From Humulus lupulus (lineage: Eukaryota; Streptophyta; Magnoliopsida; Rosales; Cannabaceae): DNA of 64,000 nucleotides. The position numbers were made by a program, and so were the translations under genes. Where the stretch lies: positions 192,422,214 through 192,486,213 of the forward strand of contig NC_084795.1 in assembly GCF_963169125.1 (NCBI RefSeq). The letters are read 5' to 3'. Below are positions 41,863 through 54,800 of this stretch, piece by piece. Within the stretch, counting starts at the first letter, position 1; each line of letters starts with the position of its first letter. The notes below the pieces were generated by a model, which worked only from the letters and a program-made list of their open reading frames with translations, was not told the origin of the DNA and made no database searches.

Positions 41863-44025
41863 ATGATTTCCGGGCTCCAAAAGTCCTTCACGGACAGCTT
41901 CATGCGTTCCAGCGTTGATTTATACAGGATGTTCACTGAACTTCCTGTATCGACCAGTACTCTTTTTACCATCATATTGGCCATTTGGATGTCCACGACC
42001 AGCGGATCGGAATGCGGGAACCGGACGTGTTGGGCATCACCCTCAGAGAAGGTTATCCCGCATTCCTCTGAGCGGGCCTTTTTCGGCGCTCGGTCCTCCA
42101 CAGTCATCATCTCGATGTCCTGGTCGTGGCATAGAGTTCGAGCATATCGTTCTCTAGCCTTTCCGCTGTTTCCTGCGAGGTGCGGGCCTCCACAGATGGT
42201 TAAAAGTGTTCCGGCTATGGGGGCAGGCTGTAATGGTGGCGAGCGTTGGCGTGTGGACGTCTGCTCGTTGCCACCTGGAGCTTCTCGTTGGGAAGTTCCC
42301 GAGGCCCGTACGTACCTTCTCAAGTGTCCTTGTCTAATGAGGAACTCAATTTCATCTTTTAGCTGGTTGCATTCATTAGTGTCATGTCCGTAGTCGTTAT
42401 GGTAACGATAGAATTTGGTAGTGTCTCTTTTTGAAATGTCTTTTCGAATGGGCCCAGGTTTCTTGTAGGGCACACTAGAGCTTGTAGCCTGGTAAACCTC
42501 TCCTTGAGACTCAACGAGGGCAGTGTAGTTAGTGAACCTAGGTTCATAACGATTACCCTTGGCTCGTTTATTGTCGGAGGTGGAAGGCTCATTGTGTGGC
42601 CGTTTCCCACCATTCTTGCCATTACCGTTGCCGTTTCCGTTGCCCTTGCCGTTGCCATTTGGTTTGGTGCCATTGGCGGGTTCGGCAGCCTTCTTACCCT
42701 TGTTCGAGGGTTTTCCATCATCGGCAATGGCTTCTTCGAGCTTGATATACTGATCAGCTCGGTCTAAGAACTCCTGGGTGGTTCTAACCCCATCCTTACG
42801 AAGACTTTTCCATAGGGGCGAACGGCGCTTCACTCCCGCGGTTATAGCCATCATTTTTCCTTCGTCCCCGATTGTCTTTGCTCCGGCTGCCGCTCGCATA
42901 AAGCGTTGGATGTAATCTTTTAGTGATTCTCCATCTTGCTGGCGGATCTCAACCAGTTGGTTTGCTTCGGTCGGGTGGACACGACCTGCGTAGAACTGTC
43001 CGTAGAACTCCCTTACGAACATTTCCCAGGAGACTATGCTTGCAGGTGGGAACTTAAAGAACCATTCCTGCGCGGCTTCAGAAAGTGTTGCAGGAAAGAT
43101 CCTGCACCGAGCGTCTTCAGACACTTTCTGAATGTCCATCTGGATTTCAAACTTATTCACATGCGAGACGGGATCCCCGTATCCATCAAAGTTTGGGAGC
43201 GTAGGCATCTTGAACTTGCCGGGAGTCTCTGCGTTGGCTATTCTTTGGATAAATGGAGTGCCTTTTCTTCTATCGTGGTCGATGTAAGAGGTCCTTCCTC
43301 CGACCAGCTGTTGTACAGCCTGATTTAGTGCGTCTATCTGGGCTTGCAACGCAGTAGGAATAGCTATGGTCTCAGCTGCTGGGGGGATGTTCTCACCATG
43401 CTTCTCTCGACGATCATTGAGTATGTCTCTTAGATCTTCCTCTCTTCTCCGTTGCTCGCTACCTCCGAACCGGTTGAAGACATTATTTTGCCTGGGTTGC
43501 CCCCCAGCATCTTGTCTATTTGGTTGATCATCTTGAGGTATTTGGCTCCTGCCTTTGCCTCTATTTCCGTTCCTTTCATCAACATTGTCCTTGCCTGAGT
43601 CAGCCTCGTTGTAGCCGTGGCCATCTTTGAACTTTGACTGGCTGTGGTAAGACTGGTTGTTCCCTCTATTCCCGTCTCTGGCAGAAACACCTCGAGCGTT
43701 AGAGGGTGGCCTGCGCTGGTCGCGATGTCCCCGTGCATTATCATGCCGTTGGGATCCACGGACCGCAGAGCCTAACTCTGAGTCTCTCCTGTTACCAGGA
43801 GGGTAGTGACCCCTGTTCGCTTGGTGTGGCCCATCATTCTCGCGGTGTCTAGGACTACGAGGCTGTCGCTCGGCCCTATTCTGCCTTTGCTGCGGGGGAT
43901 TACCTCGAGCAACGTGGGATGGAGGATCTGCCTCGGGGTCCAGTGGAACATCGTCATGAGGCATCTGGGGCTGTTCAGGCCTTTGCGGACTTGAAGGATG
44001 GACCGGTGGGCTAGGATTGGGACCT
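41863..44025 (-). pseudogene. Element D gag and protease, N- and C-terminally truncated
   Basis: An open frame of about 720 codons without internal stops. Arg/Gly/Asn-rich N-terminal half, then the retrotransposon gag domain (GKFKMPTLPNFDGYGDP to LDRADQYIKLEE, about 43220-42740) and a Gly/Asn/Lys repeat. The zinc-knuckle region KFYRYHNDYGHDTNEC has Tyr where B and C have the first Cys. Protease VLVDTGSSVNILYKS (near 41945) is followed by loss of homology at VKDF. The frame starts in element C LTR sequence (ATG 44066), so that start is a fusion product. Cannot make pol. Confidence 0.78.
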
Positions 44026-44570
44026 CCCTTAGTCTTAATTACACCAGCCATAAATATGGGATACAATTACTTTAGTAGCATGGCTACCAGACTGTACGCA
44101 GGTATAATTACATGAAAGTATGGGAAATAGCAAAAGGCAGCCGTCACTTCCAGGCAGTCAGCGGAACAGTAGGCGAAAAGGTACCCTTAGGCGTGCTGGG
44201 ATGTGTGCGGCCTTGACCTGTCAGGCGTGTCAGGCGGGATCCTGTGTCAGGTGAATATCATCCCAACTATGCCTCCTCCGTGACTCGACCACTAGGTCTT
44301 CTTCCGTGTGAAGCACGGAACCGTATCTGCGAAGATAACCTGAAGAGCTTCTCCTGGAAGGACCTTCCCCGAAGGATATCCCTTCCGGAGTCCAGGAGAA
44401 TCGACGATCTTCCGGGTTACGGCTGCTTGAAAGCGTGTGCTAGGCACTGAACGGGAGAGGCGAAGCCTTCCTGTCCATCCGCGACCCCTGGTCACCCTCC
44501 GCGAAGGACTGTGACAATTCTGCTTCCCGAAGGCTATCCATCTAAACGCTATCTGGAAATCTGGATAACA
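44026..44570 (-). repeat. 3' LTR of element C (truncated)
   Basis: Nearly identical to 58485-59028. Left breakpoint at the CCCTTAGTCTTAATTACACC block. Confidence 0.88.
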
Positions 44571-44584
44571 TTTACCCCCCAAGG
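44571..44584 (-). other. Polypurine tract of element C
   Basis: The minus strand reads CCTTGGGGGGTAAA immediately before TGTTATCC of the 3' LTR. Confidence 0.8.
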
Positions 44585-45036
44585 TCACGGAGCTTGGGAG
44601 GTCCGGGAGCTTGTACGGTCCTCCGGGTATTCGGGTCTCTAGATTAGACGAGGGGTCACCTCCTGTGTTCCTGGAAGATTTCCTTTTTCCCGTCTGAGTG
44701 TTAGTACGAAAAAAGAAGGAAATCTCTTCTGTTTGAACTCAAGTATTCAAGTATGGCGAGGGCCACGCGTCATGTAGGGACTGGTTCTGTGACCAAGACG
44801 TGCGCGTGAGGTGATTGGCTGAGTTCACGTGCGTCAGGCGTCTGAGTGGTGATTTGATGGTATTTAATGGTACGTTGGGCCCAAGATGGTGAAATGATGG
44901 GAAATAAATACTTTATTCCTATCCGAGGAGCCATAAATAGGACTGGTCCTTTACCCCCAGCCGTTGGATCTGATGCACACGGAATGGGAAGATCGGGACC
45001 GTCCATTTAAGGAATTCGAAACGACTTCTTTCCTGC

Positions 45037-45044
45037 TATAAAAA
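45037..45044 (+). promoter_or_regulatory. TATA box of the element C antisense gene
   Basis: TATAAAAA in CTGCTATAAAAACGAGGGAA, followed by a pyrimidine-rich leader. The equivalent position in B and E also has a TATA box. Confidence 0.5.
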
Positions 45045-45795
45045 CGAGGGAACGGACCTTTCTTCCTCTTTACGCTTTCAAATTCTCGAGCTTTCAGATT
45101 CTCAGATTCCCACATCTTCGAACTCTCAAGCTTCCAAGCTTTCTTTCCTTCGAATTCGCCACTTCTTTTGGTAAGGAATCCAGAAACTTTTCTTTCGTTT
45201 TGGCAGTAGGTTTGTTCGCCGAGGTTCCAGGTTTGAATCGTTGCTTGTCTTTGCAGCTTTCACTTCACGTGTTCGTACGGTGTAGTGATCCGGTTACTCC
45301 CTCAATCTTCAAATACTCGAATACCAGTAAGTATTTTTACTTTGAAATTTCCTTCTAAACTTCAGATCGTTGGTAGTTGTTAGGGTTGAGTTTTCTGCCG
45401 GTGTCATCTTTATGCATGCGTGAATAGGGCTTTGATAGGCATGTGATTGATGTGAGTCAATAAGTAATCTTTTTGCATGCTTTGACGATTGGCGTTTGGA
45501 AAGTTGTTCCCCGTTTTGCTTGTGCTGTTCTGGTTTGCTGTTTTAGGGCATAAGCGTGAACGCCTTTAGGGTGTCTTTCTCTGGAAAAACACTTCTCTCA
45601 GCGGGCTTAGGCTAAGAGTTTGAGTTTGGTTCCTTGCTGCCTTTCGGGTGGCCTGGTGCCAACCCCTCGGCAAGCTCGGTGGGAGCCTCTCCAAGCAGTT
45701 TTCGGGGAGGTTCTCCCCGACGCCTTTGATACCGTTAGGGTATGACAAGGGTGCTGACTGCTTAGAGTGTTTTCTTCTTTGTTTCTTTTGTCCAG

Positions 45796-48700
45796 TGACG
45801 AACACCTCAAAGGAACGAACTATCGCTGCGGTAGAGGCTGAGTCCGCCCAGGAGCGAGGTTCCCTTGTCGCCGGCGCAAAGGGGAAAGGAAAGACAAAAG
45901 TGGTCGCGGCTAGCCCACCGACTACCAACAGTTCAATCTGGGAGATGGACCAGAAGCCGAACCTGTTCAGGAACTACGGCATGCTGGAGCTGTACTCCTC
46001 AGAGGCAGGCCTGAAGAACATCCCAGGCCTGATGTGGCACCGCCTGTCGGTGTTGGGTGAGTCTGCTAGTCAGAGTCACGAGGGTTTTCGTGCCTGGAGC
46101 TGGGCACACATAGTGTGTGGGGCGCACTTGCCCCTAAGAAGTTACTTTGCCAATTTCTGTGTGAAGGCGGGGATTGCCCCCTTCCAGTTGACTCCCCCCA
46201 GCTACAAGCTCCTAGCGGGGTGGTACATCTTTTGCAAGTCCCGGGACCTGGAGGCTCCTACCCCGGAGGAGGTGCTGTACTTCTACGGGTTGAAGTCTCA
46301 GCCCATGAGAGGTCATCCAGACAAGGTGGGATTTTACAGGCTGGAGAGGCACCCGGACGTGATGTGTCCCACCTGTCATACCGCGAGGGTTCCAGATCTC
46401 CGGGAGTACTGGTTCCTGACGACTGGTTTCCCATTGAAGAGGGTGCCAGCCCTATCTTTGGACTTCAAAGTCCCTGGTAAGTGCTCCTTCCTCTCCTTTT
46501 TAACTTTGTTTCTTTACGTTTGGTTTGCCTTTCGGGAGGATCTCTAATACTCATGTTTGAATTTTGCAGAAGCCATCCCACGGACGCCTCGCTGTGCGGA
46601 GATGATAAGGAGGTCGCAATTCTACGAGGGGCTCTCGGAGGAAGAGCTGAAGGTGGAAGGACTTGTGACCACCGAATCTCTGAGAGAGTATGGGCTACTC
46701 GCCTCCTTCCAAAATATTGGGCCAGTGAGTGGCAGGGGGCAAAGTCAGGTGTCCGCTGACGTCCGGGAGCAGATTTCCCTGGAACTGTCCAAGGTGATCT
46801 GCCAGGCAGTCCAGGACGAGAATAATTTGTCCCCCAGTTGGGCGGAGAGGTTCCCCGACCCCCAGTCAGAGGAAGAAGAAATTGAGGCTCGCTACGCCGC
46901 GGCTTACCCCAATGAAGGGACTCCGGGAGCTGGCACCTCCGGGATAGGTAAGGCTAGCTTTCGATTGATTCACACCCCCAGCCTATCTGAGGTCTCCCGG
47001 ACCTCCCAGATGGGGTTCGATCCCCGCTTCCTTAGGCTAGATCTGCGTAGGATACCCTTTGACAGATATTGCGATAGGGTAGATGAGCTCCTCGGGTGTT
47101 TGGGTGACGGTAGTCTGCCAGAAGGTGTCACCATGGTTGACCCTTCTTCCCTCAGCATGTCATTCCCGGACTTCAAGGAGTACGGGAGCTTCCTGGAGCA
47201 GGAAGCGGTGTCTTGTTTCGCTCGGGGAAGGCCATCCACGTTTCTCGTGCATGGTCGTCCCTCTCAAACGTTTCTCTTTTTTGTTCCTTGTTCCCTGCTG
47301 GCGGACTTGTTTGTGCTTTTATGTTGTTGATTGTCTTGTTTTCTGCTTATCTTCTTTCACCTTGCTTGCTGGTTCGTTAACCTTGCTTCGTACATTTCTT
47401 GCAGAACATCCCGAAGCAAAAATGTTGGGGAGAGCTACCTCACTTATTAAGAAGGCTGCCACCAGCCAGGACCCGTCCAAGGGGAAAGGACGAAAGGCCA
47501 AAGCTGGTAGGGGAGGTAAAGCTGCCACTCCCAAGAAGACAAGTGGCGAGGCGCAAGTGTCTCCGGAGGTAGAGAAGTCTCCTGCCGATGGGCCTTCCGA
47601 GACCATGATGGTCTCGAGTAGCAGCAGCGATGGGGAAGGTCTTGTGTTCCCCGCGAAGACGACCGGGGTGAGCAAGCGTCCTGGAGGAGAGGCTGAGGGC
47701 GACAAGAGGAAATGCCTCAGACATTCTTCCCCCGGAGGTGACGGAGACCTCCGGGCCGCGCGCAGTCCTCGCCAGACTACCCTCTCCCAGCAGCAAAAGC
47801 AACAACAACAACAAAGAAAATCAACACCGCCACAGCAGCAGCCGAAACAACAGCAACATCAGCAGCAACATCAAACTGGGGCGGTAGTGACTCCGCCACC
47901 GTCCCTAATACCCCGTCTACCTCCTCCTCCGGTCCAAAGGGAGTCCACCCTTTCGGGGTCTCCTTCTTCTCCTCCTCTTCCACTTTCTCAACAAACAAGC
48001 CTTCCGCTGCCTGGCCTGAAGTTCCACTTCCCTCAGAAACCAACCCGTTTCCCCGCTACCCTCCTGGAGGGTGTGAGACGGGCTGATAATTTTTTGAAGA
48101 GGCGGTTGGAGGCCGAGAAGGCTATTGTTCAGGGAAGGGCAGACAACCTGTCTGCCGTGAAGAGAGCTGAGTTGGCCGAAGGGGTGAGATCTCTTCACCC
48201 GGCTGGAGCGGTCTTGGATGGCCCGGCCCTGGGGAAGAGGCTGGTGCCCAGGCTCGGACATGCATTGGCACCGTTCAGAGCGGAGATGATGGAGGACATG
48301 GCCCTGAGCTTGTGCGAGCTCAATTCTGAGAAATGGGCCATCAGTAGCAGTAAGGACCCGCTGTTGCTGACGCATGCCGTAAAGCAGCAACTTTCTGGGG
48401 TAAGCCGTCAGTTGTTGTGTTCTGGGATCATCTATCTTAGTGCATTTGGTTCTGCTTAACTCATTCTATTGTCTTTCCTTGCAGGCCTCTCTCATCGCGG
48501 AACGCTCGTTCCGGGAGGTGGGTGCAGTTCTGGTTCAGCTAGAGGAGAGCCAGGTGGCTCGCCAGGCCTTGGAGGCGGAGAAGCAGAAACTGACCCAACA
48601 GGTCGAGAGCATAAGGGGGGAGGTTTCAGAGAAGATCGACCAGGCCCGGCGCACGGCTGAGGAAGAGGCGGACAAGAAATATCTTGCCAAATATCGAGAG

Positions 48701-50419
48701 TACCGGGCCAGCGTAGAGAATGAGTTCAAACAGCAGTCGGATGACTTGAAGGCCGAAAACTCCAAGCTCCGGGAAGAGCTATCCCAAGCCAGGGAGGAGA
48801 AGGATACCTTGGAAGCCCGCTTGCAATCTGTTATCCAGATTTCCGGATAGCGTTTAGATTGATATCCTCGGGGAAGCAGAATTACCAATGTCTTTCACGG
48901 TAGGTGACCAGAGCTCGAGGATGGACAGAAAGGCTTCGCCTCTCCTGTTTGGTGTTTGGTGTCCGGATTACTCTTCCAAGCAAACACGACACGGAAACTC
49001 GTCAACCCTCCCGGACTCCCTAAGGGGTATCCTTCGGGGAAGCCCCTTCCAGGAGAAGCTCTTCAAGCGATCTTCGCGGAAACAGTTCCGTGCCTCGCAC
49101 GGAACAAAACCAAGCGGTCGAGTCATGGAGGAGGCATATTTGGAATGATATCCACCTGACACAGGATCCCGCCTGACACGCCCGACAGGTCAAAGCCGCA
49201 CACATCCCAGCACGCCTAAGGGTACCTTTTCGCCTACTGTTCCGCTGACAACTTGGAAAAGACGGCTGGCTTTGTGTATTCCCCATACTTTCACGTAAAT
49301 ATACCCACATAGAGTCTTGTAGCCATGCTACTACAGTAATTGTATCCCTATTTATGGCTGGTGTAATTAAGACTCATGGACGTAGAGAAAAACCCTAATC
49401 CGAAACCCTAGCTATAAAGACCCCTTCATTTTACAAGAAGAGGGACGGCCAAAAAATCACATAGGAAGAACTCTACAAAAATCTCTCTAGCTTCATCTTC
49501 TTCAAGAGAACCCGAGAGAAACACTGTGAGTGTGTGAAGTTCTTGTACACCAGCCATCTTACTGTAATCCTTTCCAAGTATAATAACATCGACTCGTGGA
49601 CTAGGGCTTGTTAACGCCTGAACCACGTAAAAACACTGTTTGTTTAATTACATTTCAGCACTACTACAGTTCTTATCTTTTTATTATTCTGTTTGTATTC
49701 GTTTCCGAAAAACTCGGTAAACACAATCGAAAAATGATCTCCTCCTTAAGCAGCAAGAGGAATATTCCACTCTTCAGAATAAGCTGCACGAGGAGGAGCA
49801 ACTTCATAAGAGGAGCACGGATCTCGTGTCTATGCTGGAGTTGGGGCTCGCCGAGAAGGATAAAGAGATCGGAGCCTTGCAATTCACTGCCAGGGGGCAT
49901 GTGACCGAGAAGTAATCCGTGCTGAACCAAAATAAGGAGCAATGCAAGGAGATTGATTCTCTTAAGGGAGAGCGGGATGCCTCCAAGGCCGAGATGGAAA
50001 AACTGAGGGCTCAATTAGCTATCGCGGAGGCACAGCTGGCGACCTCCGAGGCGGAGCGCTTGAAGGAGAAGGAGGATGCCGAGGTGGTACTGAACATGAC
50101 GATTAATATATCGCATGTGGTCCTCATGCATCAACTCTGGAAAGTGAACCCGGAGGTATTAGGCTATCTAGGAGAGGATGCCGACGCCATGAGGGAGAAG
50201 CTACAGGTGTGGGATCAAGGCCCAGAGGTGTACGTCCAAACTTACAACATTGACGAGCCTGCTGGAGCCCCTGAGGCAGAAGTCCTTGAAGGGGCGGGGA
50301 CCTCTGATCCAGCCCGTGATGCCGTTCTTCCTTCCAAAGAGCCGACTCCGCTGTCCTAAGTTGAAACCGATGTCCCCGAGGCCGCGGTCGTGGAACCCGC
50401 AGCCACCCCCAATGCTTGA
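45796..50419 (+). pseudogene. Element C antisense gene: gypsy-type transposon domain, polyQ linker, coiled coil
   Basis: A spliced plus-strand gene opposite to gag-pol. Exon from acceptor TCCAG (45796) to donor GTAAGT (46477) has the domain shared with A, B and E (RSYFANFCVKAGIAPFQLTP, LLAGWYIFCKSRDLEAPTPE, VGFYRLERHPD). Exon 46570 to about 46946 or later. Exon 47405-48399 is Lys/Ser-rich, then Gln-rich (47790-47880), then RFPATLLEGVRRADNF. Exon 48485-48828 continues after LTR M at 49729-50419 as a long coiled coil, with a WKVNPEVLGYLGED motif like B's WVFNPDGDFSFLG. The first coding exon and ATG are uncertain. Breaks: M insertion, TAA 49913-49915 and TAA 50357-50359; end TGA 50417-50419. Function unknown. 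Confidence 0.65.
48829..49723 (+). mobile_element. Element M: solo LTR of the element C family
   Basis: 895 bp, TGTTATCC...GGTAAACA, aligning along its length with the C 5' LTR in opposite orientation. A perfect 5-bp duplication CAATC stands at 48824-48828 and 49724-49728. A TATA box (CTATAAAGACCCC) lies near 49412. It is inside the antisense gene's coiled-coil exon. Confidence 0.9.
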
Positions 50420-50899
50420 AGGGGTTTTATCATTTGTAAAAAATACTCTTTACTGATTATCATTTGTCACTTGTTTTTTCCTTTGGGGCGAAGCTCCCTG
50501 TACTCTTTTCTCATTGCAGACGTATTTTCCATAATTATAGCATTTTTCATTCTTTTTCTGCCGAGTTCTTTGTTTAGCTTTGCGTTTAGCATAGATACTT
50601 TTATACGATAGAAACTGCCGTAGGGGCGCATGAGGTTCTGGTTCCAACGGCCAGAACCTAAGCATTTCCAACTTGAAGCTCCAAAAGCTTATGTCTTTTC
50701 CCACGTAGTTTCTAGGTTGCGGAGGATTCTTGGTTCCAATGGCCAGACTCCTTCTTTCATCGTACTCAGCCTTCCTAAGGTAAATAGCCAATCTCGGGAC
50801 TTGTAGTTATACCGTCCACTGGGATGGCTAGGGTGACCCGTTCCATGGTGCCAGAACGGGAATTCTTTTGGTGAGCGTCGCTAGACTTCGGGCTAGGTC

Positions 50900-51260
50900 T
50901 TTGCGAAGCAAAACTAACTGTCGTTGCGAACCACACGGTGGCCGACTTCAGGGGCTTGGCACGAAGCCCTGCGAAGCAAGGTTCGTTACGGTCGGGGAGA
51001 TTTCCACGCCAACCATGTACAATCCCGGGGCAGGGGCTTTGCGAAGCAAGGCCTGCTGTAATCAGGGGATTGATCATATCTGCTCTTGGAGCTGACGCTT
51101 GCGAAGCGAAGCTTGCAGTGGTCGAGGACCTCGCCATGCATTATTTTGTTAGACCCGGAGCTGAATCCTGCGAAGCAAAGCTTACAGCGGTCGCGAATCT
51201 TGCCATCTTTACCTTGTGAGACCCGGAGCTGGAGCTTGCGAAGCAAAGCTTTACAGCGGT
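50900..51260. repeat. Diverged tandem repeat, about 68-bp unit, in element C
   Basis: TTGCGAAGCAAAGCTT..CGGTCG units start near 50903, 50971, 51041, 51101, 51170 and 51238. They lie between the antisense gene and pol, the same place as B's 119-bp array. Confidence 0.75.
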
Positions 51261-51523
51261 CGCGGAATATTTTTTGAAGGACTTGCCCGGAAGTTGGGGG
51301 TGTTTCGGCGTAGCTCTCTGAATGTGCCCCAACCCCCAGTCCTGTTCATCGCTGGGCTACACAGGAGATAACTTTCATGATGCATAATGGCAGACATTTC
51401 AATGGCAATTTTCACATAAACACATAATGCACACATGACACGTAATGCAAGTATGTTCATGGCAACAAATTAACCTAATCTTAACAATTTAAAAATTTCA
51501 AACACAATGCTAGCACATAAGTG

Positions 51524-51581
51524 GTGTTCTGTGTATGTTTTGTTCAAGGGGCGTGTTCTGTGTATGTTTTGTTCAAGGGGC
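51524..51581. repeat. Perfect 29-bp tandem duplication
   Basis: GTGTTCTGTGTATGTTTTGT plus TCAAGGGGC occurs twice head to tail. Confidence 0.9.
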
Positions 51582-51605
51582 GTATGGCTATGCCTTAGCC
51601 ATGTA

Positions 51606-51618
51606 TACCCCCCCAAGT
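51606..51618 (-). other. Second, internal polypurine tract of element C
   Basis: The minus strand reads CACTTGGGGGGGT about 215 bp past the pol stop. Matches B's internal tract at 11306-11317. Confidence 0.5.
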
Positions 51619-51831
51619 GAGCGTGGGGTCCGGACGTCTCCGGACCGCGTGGTCACTTGTTAAAACGCAGCTTTGAACACAGGGATAAAAAATGCTGTAA
51701 AAGCAGAGTGAATCTCTCCGTGTTTCATTAAATTAGCCTGTTAGGCACGTGTTTTACAGCAGGGAGGATTATTTCCACATTTTACACTTTTGCTACGTTC
51801 ACTAAGGACTTTCGACTAGATAGTCCGGGGC

Positions 51832-54800
51832 CTACTGATAGTAACGGCGGAGGTGCTCTGCGTTCCAGGCGCGCGGGACTTTAGATCCGTCGAGTCTCTT
51901 TAAGTGATACGTCCCATGGCCCACTTTTTCTTGTACTTCATAGGGGCCTTCCCAGTTGGGTCCGAGGACTCCCACTCCCGGGTCCTGCGTAGCAGGAAAT
52001 ACTCTCCGTAGGTCAAGGTCCCCAACTTCGAATGTACGGCTATTGACTCATGTGTTGAAGTGTCGGGCTATCTTGCCTTGGTACATTTTGAGTTGGACCT
52101 GTGACTGCTCCCGGAGCTCTTCGATCATGTCCAGGGACTCCTGGAGAAGGGCGTGGTTCCGGGTAGGGTCGTAGGTGTCCTGCCTGTGAGAGGGGATCAT
52201 AGTTTCTACTGGGATGATGGCCTCGCAACCGAAGGTCATGGAATAAGGTGTGTGCCCCGTGGAAGTCCTCTCTGTCGTGCGATAGGCCCAAAGTACTCGC
52301 GGAAGCTCTTCCGGCCAGTGAGCCTTGCACGCTTGGAGTTTTTTCTTCAACGTGGTCTTTAAGATTTTGTTTACTGCCTCCACTTGCCCATTAGCTTGAG
52401 GTCTGGCGACTGCGGAAAAGCTTTTGATGATTCCATGCGAAGCACAGAAGTCCGTGAAATGTTCACTATCAAATTGCTTCCCGTTGTCGGACACAATTTT
52501 TCGTGGAAGCCCAAAACGACACACTATATTCCTGATGACAAAGTCCAGTGCTTTCTTAGATGTGACCGTGTTCATAGGTTCAGCTTCAGCCCATTTGGTG
52601 AAGTAGTCTACCGCGACTATGGCATACTTCACTCCGCCCCTTCCAGTTGGAAGGGAACCTACTAGGTCAATGCCCCAAACGGCGAACGGCCAGGGGCTGG
52701 TCATTAAGGTAATTTCTGTAGGCGGCGCTCGCGGAACCTTGGCGTACCTCTGGCACTGCTCACATTTTCTGACATAATCCACACAATCCTTCTTCATGGT
52801 GGGCCAAAAGTATCCTTGTCGAAGGATCTTTTTGGAGAGGCTCAGCCCGGAGGTATGGTCGCCACAGAAGCCTCCGTGAATCTCATGGATGATGGTGCTG
52901 ATTTCGGTTCCGGCAACGCACCTAAGGAAGGGTATGGACAACCCCCTGCGGTAAAGCTTTCCATCCATAACCACGTATCGGGGAGCTTGATACTGGAGCT
53001 TTCTTGCGTCAGCTTTATCAGTGGGGAGCTCTCCGGTGGTGAGAAATCTGAGGATGGGTCCTATCCAGGAATGGGAATGGTCGATGATGGCATTTACCCT
53101 CTGTGTCTCGGTACTAGGTGCTTCTAAGTGCCCGATGGGCACTAGGCCATATTGTTCAATCTCCGGGTCTGTTGCAAGCTTGGCCAGTGTGTCCGCGAGT
53201 GAGTTCTGGTCCCGGGGGACCTAGCGGATTTGGTAGCCTTTGAAATCCTGCAGGAGGCCGCGGGAGAGAGACACGTAGGCAGCCATTTTTTCGCCTTTCG
53301 TCTGGTATTCCCCGGATATTTGGTTTACCACAAGTAGGGAGTCGCTGTATACCTCGATTTTTTGGGCTCCGACTTCTCTGGCCAGTTGCAATCTAGCTAG
53401 CATGGCTTCGTGTTCTGCCTCATTGTTGGATGCTGGGAATGCGAAACGGATGGCGCTCTGGAGCTGATGTCCTTGGGGAGATACTAGGATGACCCCCGCT
53501 CCAGCTCCTTTTTCATTTGAGGCTCCGTCTACATAGATCTTCCATGTGGGAAGTTCCGGGACAGGATCTTCCGCGAGGTCATTCATTCCTGAGCATTCCA
53601 CAATAAAGTCCGCGAGAGCTTGTCCTTTTATGGAAACACGTGGTTGGTAGTGGATGTCAAACTGGCTCAGTTCCATGGCCCATTTAAGCAATCTGCCAGA
53701 AGACTCGGGCTTCTGCAAGACTTGTCGGAGAGGGTGGTTGGTGAGTACTCTGATTGTGTGCGCCTGGAAATAGGGCCTTAGCTTCCACGAAGCGATTAGC
53801 AAGCAGAGGGAGAGTTTCTCGATCATTGAATATCTGGACTCGGCGTCCAGTAACCTCTTGCTTACGTAATACACAGGGAGCTGGATACGGCCGTCTTCCC
53901 GGACGAGTTCGGCACTAACGGCGTGCTTTGTCACAGCCAAGTATAAGAACAACGCCTCTCCTTCGACAGGTTTGGACAGAATGGGAGCTCGGGTTAGATG
54001 TTCCTTGAGGTGTTGGAAGGCTGCTTCGCATTCGGGGGTCCACTCGAACCTCTTGTTTCCTCGCAACACATTGAAGAAGGGGACACATTTGTCAGTGGCC
54101 TTAGATACGAAGCGGCTGAGAGCAGCTATTCTTCCGGTAACGCTTTGGACATCCTTATGCTTCCGGGGAGAAGGCATATCTATGAACGCCTTAATTTTCT
54201 CAGGGTTGGCCTCCACTCCGCGGGAGCTGACAATGAAACCGAGGAACTTCCCCAACGAGACCCCGAAAGTACATTTCTTAAGATTCAGTTTCATTCCATA
54301 CTTTCGGATCACGACGAAAGCTTCCTCAAGGTCGTCACTGTGGTCCCCGGAGGTCTTGGATTTTACCAACATGTCGTCTACATACACCTCCATGTTCCTC
54401 CCCAGCTGGTCCTTGAACATCTTGTTTACCAGACGCTGGTACGTCGCCCCAGCGTTCTTCAAACCGAAAGGCATGACCACGTAACAGTAGACACCCTTGT
54501 CCGTGAGGAAGCTGGTGTGTTCCTGGTCCGCGACATGCATCTTGATCTGGTTGTATCCGGAGTACGCATCCATGAAGGATAAGAGTTCATACCCGGAAGT
54601 AGCGTCTACCTTCTGATCGATTCGCGGAAGAGGGAAACAATCTTTCGGGCAGGCTTTGTTTAGGTCCGTGAAGTCAATGCACATTCTCCAGGACCCATTG
54701 GGTTTCGGGACCAGAACTGGGTTGGCCAACCACACGGGATAGTGTGACTCCTGGAGAAAGCCTATGGACATCAGCTTGTCCACTTCAGCTTTGACTGCTT

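Larger units (their letters stand above)
41602..44025 (-). mobile_element. Element D: Tat-type remnant, gag-protease fused to the end of a 3' LTR
   Basis: 41602-41862 is the terminal part of an LTR like that of A (AGTGGTTCGGCCCC, GGTAATGACCTACGTCCACTT). It joins directly to protease coding sequence at about 41863. RT, RNase H, integrase, any antisense gene and the LTR start are gone. On the right the gag N-terminus joins element C's 3' LTR at about 44025. Deletions at both junctions shaped this piece. Confidence 0.72.

Noticed and set aside
53972..54582. Plus-strand frames of 170 and 194 codons opposite element C RT
   Set aside because: Shadows of the conserved RT coding strand; no independent motif. 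The same holds for plus-strand frames opposite B and D gag.
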